Source: JAGLQA01 sp023135565
GTDB lineage: Bacteria; Acidobacteriota; Aminicenantia; UBA2199
Length of the DNA: 49,858 nt
Reading direction: 5' to 3'
NCBI GenBank assembly: GCA_030639305.1
Contig: DAOWCY010000027.1
Location: forward strand, 1 to 49,858
Below are positions 6,572 to 14,013 of this stretch, piece after piece. Both the position numbers and the translations under genes were made by a program. Within the stretch, counting starts at the first letter, position 1. Every line of letters begins with the position of its first letter. A model generated the notes under the pieces. That model saw only the letters and a program-made list of their open reading frames with translations, did no database searches and was not told the DNA's origin.

Positions 6572-7186
6572 ATGAGAAAATACGATACATTTCAAAGGAG
6601 CCCAGAACTGGACGAACAAAAACTGCTCGACGCCGCCCGCAAGGGCGACCAAAACGCTTTCAAAGAGTTTATCGAAAAATATGAGCACAAAGTGGCAAGA
6701 ACTGTTTTCAGCATGTTGGGCAATTGCAGCGAAGCGGAAGATGTGGGCCAAGAAACTTTCATCCGCTTCTACCGCTCCTTAGACCGCTTTCGCGGCGAAT
6801 CCAATGTGGGCACCTACCTGACCCGCATCGCCATCAACCTCTCCCTGAACGAACTCAAACGCCGCGGCCGCAGGGAAAAAATCTTCTTCCTAAAACCGGC
6901 CTACCGCGGCGAAAAGGACATATTGGATAACCTGCCGGCCGGGAACCCGGGAACAAACCGGGAAGAGTCCAAAGAGATCGTGCAGCTCGGCCTGCGCAAA
7001 CTTAAACCGCAATTCCGGGCTGTGCTGGTGCTGCGCCTGCTGCACGGTTATTCAACCAAAGAAACCGCGGAAATCTTAGACCTGCCGGTAGGTACGGTGC
7101 TGTCGCGCCTGAAACGAGCGCAAATGAAACTAAAAGAAATATTAAAACCCTTTTGGGAGGTGCAAAATGTCTCAAAAACAGGATAA
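6572..7186 (+). CDS. ECF-type RNA polymerase sigma factor
   Basis: About 204 residues from the ATG at 6572; an alternative TTG at 6560 would add four residues, and neither has a strong ribosome binding site. Sigma region 2 is clear: DAARKGDQNAFKEFIEKYEHKVARTVF, then EAEDVGQETFIRFYRSLDRFRG and the -10-binding helix NVGTYLTRIAINLSLNELKRR. Region 4 follows a linker of about 40 residues: LRKLKPQFRAVLVLRLLHGY, STKETAEILDLPVGTVLSRLKRAQMKLKEIL. No region 1 or 3 is present, as in ECF sigma factors. The gene overlaps by 20 nt with a membrane protein of anti-sigma type, its likely inhibitor, so the trio to 8166 looks like an envelope-response operon. Confidence 0.93.
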   Translation: MRKYDTFQRSPELDEQKLLDAARKGDQNAFKEFIEKYEHKVARTVFSMLGNCSEAEDVGQETFIRFYRSLDRFRGESNVGTYLTRIAINLSLNELKRRGRREKIFFLKPAYRGEKDILDNLPAGNPGTNREESKEIVQLGLRKLKPQFRAVLVLRLLHGYSTKETAEILDLPVGTVLSRLKRAQMKLKEILKPFWEVQNVSKTG

Positions 7187-7592
7187 AATACAGGATCTTC
7201 TCTTCCGCTCTTTCGACGATTCCCTGAACGCCGAAGAACAAAAAGAACTGGAAACCGCGCTGGAAAACTCGCAGACGCTGCGGGAAGAAAAAAGACAATT
7301 AGAAATGCAGCGTACTGCTGTCGCAGCCGCGGGCGCCGGTTTGTCGTTTAAACCTTTTTTTGCCGAAAGGGTGATGAGGCGCGTCACCACGGAAAACAAA
7401 AAAGAGAGTTACAGCGACATATTTTTCGAGACGCTTTTCTCGTTGTTTAAGCGGGTGGCTTTAGCCGGTGCCGCCGCCTGCCTGATCATCATCTCCTACA
7501 ACCTGGTAAAAGGTGAAAATTTAAAAACCGGCGATGCTTTGTACGTGCCCCAGGCGACTTATGAAGCCATGCTGCAAATGTCTTTATTTTAG
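7167..7592 (+). CDS. membrane anti-sigma-like protein
   Basis: A 141-residue protein with a cytoplasmic acidic N-terminus (residues 1-75), one membrane segment around residues 92-112 (RVALAGAAACLIIISYNLV) and a short external tail. The N-terminal pattern FRSFDDSLNAEEQKELETALENS matches the helical anti-sigma domain (DGELSAEE type), but the zinc-binding His-x3-Cys-x2-Cys motif is absent, so this is a zinc-free variant. The start at 7167 has GGGAGG about 8 nt upstream and lies within the end of the sigma factor gene, giving translational coupling. It probably holds the ECF sigma factor at the membrane. Assigned by context plus weak motif match. Confidence 0.75.
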   Translation: MSQKQDKIQDLLFRSFDDSLNAEEQKELETALENSQTLREEKRQLEMQRTAVAAAGAGLSFKPFFAERVMRRVTTENKKESYSDIFFETLFSLFKRVALAGAAACLIIISYNLVKGENLKTGDALYVPQATYEAMLQMSLF

Positions 7593-7614
7593 CCGTTTAA
7601 ACCGGAGGTCGGTC

Positions 7615-8166
7615 ATGAAAGATTTAAATATAAAAGTAAAAACAGCCTTAATACTCATTGTTACTTTGTTGATGGGTATCATAATCGGAGCTATGCTGTA
7701 CCGGGCTATTTCCCAACATAAGATCAAAGAACTGCTGGACATGAAAACCAGGGAAGGCTTTGCCCGCAATCTCGAGAGGGCTATCCAACCCACAGCCGGG
7801 CAGCAGGAAGGAGTAAAAATAATATTGGATAAGTACGCCCCGCAATTTGCCGACATCAACCGGCAGCACATGGAAAAAACCAGGGAACTGGTTCAATCTA
7901 TGCGGGATGAACTGGTTGAAATTTTAACACCGGGGCAAATGAGAAATATGCGCCGGGGATTTTTGAGACAGCGGCGTTTTCCCCGTGGTCCCGGTTTTGA
8001 CGACCGTTTCCGGCAGTCTCCCGGCCCGCAGGACCCCCGCCCCTTCCGTGGGTTCCAGGATCAACGGCAGCGCGGCAGGCCCGGGTTCACACCGGGGCAA
8101 GAGCCGCCGGATAAAAAGTCGGGAAAAGAGGCGCAGAAAAAACCGGGGTCCTCTGAAACTAAATAA
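7615..8166 (+). CDS. membrane-anchored LTxxQ (Spy/CpxP-like) protein
   Basis: A 183-residue protein from the ATG at 7615, chosen because CCGGAGG lies 7 nt upstream; a longer frame exists but has no such site. Residues 10-30 are a single membrane segment (ALILIVTLLMGIIIGAMLY). The following 75 residues are helical and end in VEILTPGQMRNM, the LTxxQ motif of Spy/CpxP/ZraP-type periplasmic helical proteins. The last 70 residues are Pro/Arg/Gly/Gln-rich and low in complexity (RFPRGPGFDDRFRQ, FRGFQDQRQRGRPG), probably unstructured. Third gene of the sigma factor operon; it may sense or buffer envelope stress. It differs from CpxP in being membrane-anchored. Confidence 0.72.
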   Translation: MKDLNIKVKTALILIVTLLMGIIIGAMLYRAISQHKIKELLDMKTREGFARNLERAIQPTAGQQEGVKIILDKYAPQFADINRQHMEKTRELVQSMRDELVEILTPGQMRNMRRGFLRQRRFPRGPGFDDRFRQSPGPQDPRPFRGFQDQRQRGRPGFTPGQEPPDKKSGKEAQKKPGSSETK

Positions 8167-8285
8167 ATTTTTGATTTTTTTTGCCGGTAAAAGAGGGAGA
8201 TAATTGTTTATACGATTAGATGTGTAATTATGACAAAAAAAATATCGGTAAAATTAGTAACCATCATATTTGTTTTGCCGGTGCG

Positions 8286-8319
8286 GTAGGGGCGAAGGGC
8301 AAGCGCCGCTTGCCCCTAC
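8286..8319. repeat. compound hairpin element between convergent operons
   Basis: GTAGGGGC (8286-8293) pairs with GCCCCTAC (8312-8319). Nested inside and partly competing, GGGCAAGC (8297-8304) pairs with GCTTGCCC (8308-8315) around a 3-nt loop. It sits between the rightward sigma operon (ends 8166) and the leftward biosynthetic operon (ends 8394), where a bidirectional terminator is expected. A U-rich tail is missing on both strands, so an intrinsic terminator is not proven. The remainder of 8167-8393 is AT-rich without genes. Confidence 0.6.
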
Positions 8320-8393
8320 AAAAGTACTAAATTCATCTTTTTTCCAAAACCGGAATAGTTACACCGTATGGTGTCCAGGAGGAAAAAAATTAC

Positions 8394-11300
8394 TTAACTC
8401 GTTAACTTTAGATCGGCGCTGTTCTCCACTTGCTCGATCTTGCCCATATCTAACTTGATTACCCGGTCCGCTACATCGAAATAATGATCGTCATGAGTGA
8501 TGGCAATCACAATCTTACCCCTTTCTTTCATTTTGGGCAATAAAGTACGGTAGAAAAATTTCCTGAAACCGGGATCCTGATCGGCTGCTACTTCATCGAA
8601 AAGATAAATGGGACGGTCTTCTAAATAGCAGCGCAGTAGGGCCAGCCGTTTCCTCTGACCGCCGGAAAGTTCCAGGGTGCTGAAGGCATTGTTTTCGATT
8701 TTGACTTTATCTTGCAGTCGCAGCATTTCTAAGTATTCCTGGACTTCCTTCTCTTTGCCGCTGAGGTCCACATCGTATAACTTCTCAAATAGATGGAAGC
8801 CGCCGAAAACCACGGAAAAATATTCTCCTAATCGGTCATTAGGCACATCCTTTCCATTGATGGTGATATTTCCATCATCCGGGATATACAGGCCGGTCAA
8901 CATTTTAGCCAGGGTGGTCTTACCGCTGCCGTTACCGCCGATAATAAACACGATCTCTCCTTTTTTGGTGCGAAAATCTAAGGGGCCGACGGCAAACTTT
9001 TCACTTTCGTCTTTGGTCTCATACTCGAAAAACACACCTTTAGCGTCGATTTCCTGCACCTCGCCCACTTCGGAAGGCAGCCGGGGTGTGTCGATGGATG
9101 AGAGATTACCGGGGATATCTCTCATCAGTCCCCGTACCCGCTGCCAGGAGATATTCATCTGCGTCAGGCCGGGGATGGAATTTAGAATAGCGGTAACAGG
9201 CCCGATTAAATAAAGCAGTACCATAATAAAACTCATCAAGGTAGTGGTTTTGATATGGGGCAGCACCGCGGGTATGCCGAAGGCCACTGCTCCCAATACC
9301 ATAACCAGCATGGATTCCCCGATCATAAAGGCATTGATAAATTTTAACATAGCCCTGGAGGCGTTGGAGCGAAATATTTGTGTGACGCCTTCTATCTCGT
9401 CTCTATAAGCAACTTTTTTGGAAGAGTGGAGGCTTAGTTCTTTGAAGCCGTCGTTCATGCCGTTTAATAACCATAAGTAATCGTTCTGGGTGTCCTTGGC
9501 CACATTAAACAGCCGGGCAGCTCGCCGGGTGACAAATACATAAACCACGGCGACTATTACTATAACCGCCAGGGTAACCAGGGTAGTCCAGAAAGCGATG
9601 GTAGCCAGGTACAAGAAAGCGCCGGTTACGGTAATAAGGCTGCTGAGTACAGCCACCAAAAAGTTAGCTGTTCCGCCCAATTGTGTGGTATCGTTGTTCA
9701 GGGTAGCGATCACACGTCCGCTGTCCAACTTTTCGTATTTCTGGTAAGAGGTAGTGAATATGCGGCTGATCAACCTCATCCTTAAATCATAGATGATGCC
9801 GAATGTAATCGTTACCAGCCTGCCTTGCAGGGCCCTGCGTCCTAAAAGATACAGGCCGCTGGCCAGGCAAAAATAAAACAAGACATATCCTCTGTCGATG
9901 GGGACGTATAAAGACATACTGAGCAAGAATATCACCACGGCATTGGCGCCGCCGCTGAGTAAACTGATAAGTATGAGAAAGGGGACGGAATGTAAATATT
10001 CATTCTTGTGGGGAAAGAGCGATGAGACCATATACGAAATATAACTACAGACCATGGCCACTATAATCAAAAAAGCCGCTGTTTTAAAACTAATGGGCGA
10101 CCAGACTAAAGCGGTTGCCCAGGGCACTCCGCCGATGACATAGGGCAGCAAATAGATGCCCGCGGCAAAAGGAACCAGCAAAATGGGGGCAACGATCCAG
10201 CGCAGCAGGATTTTAAGAGTGACGGGTTTAAAACCGCGTTTGCCTTTCACTAATTGCAGCAGCAGCAGCGCTAAAAATACCAGCACAAACAAAAGGTAAA
10301 CGCACAGGATGATGCTCATGACCGATGCGCTTTTGTCGATATTACCGTCTAAGCCGGTTTCCGGGGGCAGGGGGTCGCCGTACAACAAATGCATGACTGC
10401 CCTGCCGATGTAAGAAGTATAACTACTGTTGGAATTGGCCATTACGGCCACCCCGGTGCGATCTTCGGGATCGAAAATAAAGAAGGTGGTAAAATTGGGA
10501 TTTAACCCGCTGTGCAATATCACGCCGCTGCCGTCTATCGACGCCATCCAGCCCATGGCATAGGATACCATGGTGTTCATATCGGGGGGGACGGTTCGGT
10601 CCCGCTGCCGGCTTTTTTCCAGCAGCGGGGTAAGATCGTTTTGTTCCATTCCCATTTGCAATCGTAACCAGCGGGCTATGTCGCTGCCGTTGGACATGAT
10701 GTAAGCGGCCGGGTTATTGCCGCGAAAATCCGGCGGGGTATATGGGCGGGCTTTAAAAAAACTGATTTTATGACCCCGGGCTGCTTCTTTTCCCGCGGCC
10801 TGCAGTTGTTCTTTGCCCACCAGGGTATCGTTTAAGCCCAGGGGGTGGAATATGTTTTTTACCATATACTCTTCATAAGCGGTGTCGCTGACTGCTTCGA
10901 TAACCGCGCCCAGGACATCGTAGTTGATGGTGGCATACTGGAAACGGAGGCCGGGAAGGAAATCCAATTCGATGCCCGCGAGATTACGGGCGGTCTGCTG
11001 CAGCGCGTCTGCGGCGGCGGATTCGGGTATTTTGGCGATAGAACCGGGGGGGATGCCGCTGCTCTGATGCAGCAGTTGGCGGAGGGTGATTTCCTGTTTT
11101 TTGCCCTGGTACATGGTGTAGAACCATGACAGGTAGCGGGATACCGGGGCGTCTAAGTTAATAAGACCTTCTTTTTCCAATTTCAGCATGGCTAAAGCCG
11201 TAAAAGCTTTACTGCATGAGGCCAGTTCGAACAGGGTGGCGGAGGTAACCGGGGTTTTCTTTTCTAAGCCGGTATAGCCGAAACCTTTCATATATACCGG

Positions 11301-11582
11301 CCGGTCGCCTTTTATCATCACAAGACTTAGACCGGGGATATCGCCGTCTTCCATGAGTTCCTGTACTTTTTTTTCGATAGCCTCATAATCTACTTTTGAC
11401 GCTTGTTCCGGGAGTCGGTCTTCCTGCCGCGCCTGTTCCTGGAGCTGCTCTTCCTGCTGCGCCTGTTCCGGCGGCTGCGTCCCGGTTTGCGCCGTTAGGC
11501 TGAGGGGAGCAATCAGGGCAATCACCAAAAACAGTAAAACAATTAGCCTGACAGGGGTTAAAAAAACGTTTTTTTGTTTCAT
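8394..11582 (-). CDS. S12 (beta-lactamase-like) peptidase fused to a cyclic-peptide-type ABC exporter
   Basis: A 1062-residue fusion. Residues 11-31 are a signal anchor; 35-62 are a Gln/Glu-rich 10-residue repeat. Residues 65-405 are a serine hydrolase of the S12/class C fold: Ser122-x-x-Lys125 in ASCSKAF, Tyr216 in FQYATINYDVLG (YAT where YxN is usual) and HSG at 357-359. Several membrane helices follow from about 420, then an ABC transmembrane domain and an NBD with Walker A GGNGSGKTT (882-890), signature LSGGQ (972-976), Walker B YLFDE (993-997) and His1030. The transporter half resembles the PvdE/SyrD cyclic peptide exporters. The same combination is known in ZmaM-type proteins, which trim an N-terminal prodrug residue from NRPS products during export. 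Last gene of the cluster; AGGAGG precedes its start. Confidence 0.88.
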   Translation of the reverse strand: MKQKNVFLTPVRLIVLLFLVIALIAPLSLTAQTGTQPPEQAQQEEQLQEQARQEDRLPEQASKVDYEAIEKKVQELMEDGDIPGLSLVMIKGDRPVYMKGFGYTGLEKKTPVTSATLFELASCSKAFTALAMLKLEKEGLINLDAPVSRYLSWFYTMYQGKKQEITLRQLLHQSSGIPPGSIAKIPESAAADALQQTARNLAGIELDFLPGLRFQYATINYDVLGAVIEAVSDTAYEEYMVKNIFHPLGLNDTLVGKEQLQAAGKEAARGHKISFFKARPYTPPDFRGNNPAAYIMSNGSDIARWLRLQMGMEQNDLTPLLEKSRQRDRTVPPDMNTMVSYAMGWMASIDGSGVILHSGLNPNFTTFFIFDPEDRTGVAVMANSNSSYTSYIGRAVMHLLYGDPLPPETGLDGNIDKSASVMSIILCVYLLFVLVFLALLLLQLVKGKRGFKPVTLKILLRWIVAPILLVPFAAGIYLLPYVIGGVPWATALVWSPISFKTAAFLIIVAMVCSYISYMVSSLFPHKNEYLHSVPFLILISLLSGGANAVVIFLLSMSLYVPIDRGYVLFYFCLASGLYLLGRRALQGRLVTITFGIIYDLRMRLISRIFTTSYQKYEKLDSGRVIATLNNDTTQLGGTANFLVAVLSSLITVTGAFLYLATIAFWTTLVTLAVIVIVAVVYVFVTRRAARLFNVAKDTQNDYLWLLNGMNDGFKELSLHSSKKVAYRDEIEGVTQIFRSNASRAMLKFINAFMIGESMLVMVLGAVAFGIPAVLPHIKTTTLMSFIMVLLYLIGPVTAILNSIPGLTQMNISWQRVRGLMRDIPGNLSSIDTPRLPSEVGEVQEIDAKGVFFEYETKDESEKFAVGPLDFRTKKGEIVFIIGGNGSGKTTLAKMLTGLYIPDDGNITINGKDVPNDRLGEYFSVVFGGFHLFEKLYDVDLSGKEKEVQEYLEMLRLQDKVKIENNAFSTLELSGGQRKRLALLRCYLEDRPIYLFDEVAADQDPGFRKFFYRTLLPKMKERGKIVIAITHDDHYFDVADRVIKLDMGKIEQVENSADLKLTS

Positions 11583-11615
11583 AAATCCTCCTATTTTGTA
11601 TTTATGATTAAGTCA

Positions 11616-13748
11616 TTATTTTCTGAAAAGATAAGAGATTTTGAGAAATATGGAATAGGTGGTGTCTTCGAGCATGCCTGCGTTGTAAATGCGGTCCGTC
11701 GAATAGCCTAAGTAAAAAACAGTGCCGGGGTTATATTCATAACTTAAAAGCACATTGCCGTAGTGTTTATCATAGAAGTTATTGTATTCCCAGATAGTTC
11801 TTAAAGAGAGGTTCCTGGTGAAATAATAAACTGCTTTTAACCTGTAAATGTTCATTTTATACATCAGGTTTCCTCCTTTTTCAAAGTAGAAATAGTTAGA
11901 GGTCAGGTCGGCGGATATGGCGAAACGCTGGGTGGGCAGCAAAGTGGACCAGAAAGCAACCAGCCGGTTGTAGCCGAGAAAGGGGTTGGGAGAATAAAAA
12001 ATGCCGTCGCCTATCATGGCATAAGTGCCGAAGGTCAAGAACTTGAGGGGTGACGAAGTAATGAGGAATTCGAGATAGTTTTTATCGAAACCGACGCCGT
12101 AGAATTTCTCATAATATCGATTATAAACGGCTTTTATATTGGTGAAGCGGTAGGTCTGGAATTGGAAGCCTAAGGAGAGATGCTTATCCATTACTTCGCC
12201 GCTCCAGTCGGTGATGTAATCGTAAGCAATGGAGGGGCCGCCGTTAACGAAATGTTTTTTTTCCGGCAAAAAGATATAGTCCAGGTAGCCCCGGTATCTC
12301 CTCATATCCGTGCGCTGGATAAAACCGATCTGGGCGTCGAATCGGGGAGAATAATGCTCGGTCAAAAAATTGCCGTGAATATGTTCGTTTTCATAGGAGA
12401 GCAGCCCATAATAGGCCTGGCCCTCTGTTTTGTCACCGAACCGGGTTTTAGACAGCAGGGCCTGGAAATCACCCATGAAGCCTTTATGTTTGATATGCGA
12501 ATCGAGCCCGAAAACAGTATTATAGTTATCGCCCTGCCAACGTTTGTCGGTTACGAACATACCGATGGAGTTTTCCCTGGTGAATTCATACTTATACCTG
12601 AAGGAGTTATTCCAGGCTTTTTCTTCTCCTCCTGCCGGGACATTGGACAAATTCATAAAAGAACCGGTGTCATAGCCCGACACTAAACCGAAGGTAGACC
12701 TGCCGCTCCTGCCCGTGATCTTGCCGCCGAAGCGGGGAGTGGCGATCCGCCTCGAATAAAACACTTCGATGGGGGTTTTGAATATTTCTTTGCTTTCTAA
12801 GAAGAAAGGTCTTTTTTCTTCATAGTAGAGGGCGTATCTCTGGTTGATATTGATTTGCCCGGCATCGGCTTCGATATGGGAAAAATCGGGGTTATAGGTA
12901 AAATCTAAGGTGGTGTCGGAGGAGATGTTGTACTTGAAACTGGCGCCGGCGTTGTACTCGGCGTCTTCTCCTTTGTTGACTAAGGTGGTGACTGAGGGCA
13001 CGACTTCTACATGAAGCCCGGGTTTTATGTTTTTACTGATCACCAGCATGGGCTGTTGGTTCAGCCAGCCTCTTTTGGTGCGGTCGATAAAAAACAAGGA
13101 GTCATATTCCGATTTGTGGGCAATCCAGCGCATCAGGTGAATACCCCATTTTTGAATTTTTTTACCGGCGGGAAATCTCAGGGACTTGAAAGGGATTTTG
13201 ATTTCCACGAAATAACCCCAATCGTATATTTTCCCGGCTGAGTAAAAAAGCGCGTCCCAGGTCCAGTCGAACCTTTCACTGCCGGGCATTTCGTCATAAA
13301 TAGCGTCTTTCTGTATGCCGTTGGGATTGACGCTAAAAAGCATTCCTTTTATCCGGGTGACAAAAGGATCGATGATGATGCGTATAAAATCGTTGTTCTC
13401 AAATTTATCGCGTCTGCTGATGGACGTCCTGATGATTTTGGGGTTCCGGTAAAAGGCTTTAAAGGCAAAATAGAGATTTTCATCATCGAAGGCTAAAAAC
13501 ACCTGGGTTTTTTCCGAAGCGGGTGTGTTGTACTTAGGGATCATCTGGAAAAAGTTATCGTACAAAACAAAATTTTTATAGATATCTTTTTCGAACAGGC
13601 CGTCTATTTTGGGAACGGCGGTGATGTGAGGTAAATCGACGTTTTCAGCCATGGTGTGGAACTTGATTTGTTCGGTTTTAGTGTTTGCTGCTGCCGGGAG
13701 AGGCAGAAGCACTGCTAACAAAATAATAAAAATTTTTTTTAAATTCAT
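11616..13748 (-). CDS. DUF5916 outer-membrane barrel protein with CBM9-like N-terminus
   Basis: A 710-residue protein. It begins with a signal peptide (MNLKKIFIILLAVLLPLPAAA, cleavage after about residue 22). Residues 35-215 resemble the CBM9-like domain (PKIDGLFEKDIYKN, VFLAFDDENLYFAFKAF, WGYFVEIKIPFKSLRF). The rest follows the DUF5916 pattern with PFFLESKEIF and VFYSRRI (about 310-335), and then many alternating aromatic beta-strands up to a C-terminal Phe-Arg-Lys, as expected for an outer-membrane barrel. Ligand and function of the family are unknown. Its position between the terminal NRPS gene and the exporter, with only 33 bp to the latter, suggests a role in moving the product across the outer membrane or in immunity. 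GAAGGAGG lies upstream of the ATG. Confidence 0.82.
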   Translation of the reverse strand: MNLKKIFIILLAVLLPLPAAANTKTEQIKFHTMAENVDLPHITAVPKIDGLFEKDIYKNFVLYDNFFQMIPKYNTPASEKTQVFLAFDDENLYFAFKAFYRNPKIIRTSISRRDKFENNDFIRIIIDPFVTRIKGMLFSVNPNGIQKDAIYDEMPGSERFDWTWDALFYSAGKIYDWGYFVEIKIPFKSLRFPAGKKIQKWGIHLMRWIAHKSEYDSLFFIDRTKRGWLNQQPMLVISKNIKPGLHVEVVPSVTTLVNKGEDAEYNAGASFKYNISSDTTLDFTYNPDFSHIEADAGQININQRYALYYEEKRPFFLESKEIFKTPIEVFYSRRIATPRFGGKITGRSGRSTFGLVSGYDTGSFMNLSNVPAGGEEKAWNNSFRYKYEFTRENSIGMFVTDKRWQGDNYNTVFGLDSHIKHKGFMGDFQALLSKTRFGDKTEGQAYYGLLSYENEHIHGNFLTEHYSPRFDAQIGFIQRTDMRRYRGYLDYIFLPEKKHFVNGGPSIAYDYITDWSGEVMDKHLSLGFQFQTYRFTNIKAVYNRYYEKFYGVGFDKNYLEFLITSSPLKFLTFGTYAMIGDGIFYSPNPFLGYNRLVAFWSTLLPTQRFAISADLTSNYFYFEKGGNLMYKMNIYRLKAVYYFTRNLSLRTIWEYNNFYDKHYGNVLLSYEYNPGTVFYLGYSTDRIYNAGMLEDTTYSIFLKISYLFRK

Positions 13749-13823
13749 TTTTTTCCTCCTTCAGGATATATTTAGCCCGCATCTCTCACGAGTATCGGGA
13801 AAAACCTGCGGCAGCCGGGAAAA

Positions 13824-13977
13824 GGCTCATCAAAAGTTTTGGGAGCCCAGAAGGGTGCGGGGCACCCAGCCCATGAGCCGCTTCGCGGCAGGAGCCTATA
13901 AAGGACGTTTCCTGTGCAGAAAAGCTTATGGCTCATCAAAAGTTTTGGGAGTCCAGAACCCTTTTACAAAAGGGTTT
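13824..13977. repeat. repeat pair and hairpin between the terminal NRPS gene and the barrel gene
   Basis: Two 29-bp copies starting GGCTCATCAAAAGTTTTGGG lie at 13824-13852 and 13931-13959, differing at one base. The second runs into a perfect 9-bp hairpin AACCCTTTT-AC-AAAAGGGTT (13958-13977) followed by GGCCGCCGGAGGCAAAAT, a divergent relative of copies A and B in opposite orientation. The 265-bp gap (13749-14013) has no gene. The hairpin could attenuate read-through from the synthase genes into the export genes. Confidence 0.75.
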
Positions 13978-14013
13978 TGGCCGCCGGAGGCAAAATATTG
14001 TGAGAAATCCGGG

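Noticed and set aside
8286..8319. Intrinsic terminator
   Set aside because: The stem is strong but there is no T-run on either strand; kept as a hairpin/repeat only.
12180..12686. A 168-codon frame antisense to the barrel gene
   Set aside because: Complementary to a well-supported coding sequence with signal peptide and family motifs; no independent start signals.
13958..13977. Definite terminator of the synthase operon
   Set aside because: A perfect hairpin, but without a U-run on the minus-strand transcript, and the same motif is part of a dispersed repeat; attenuation is possible, not shown.
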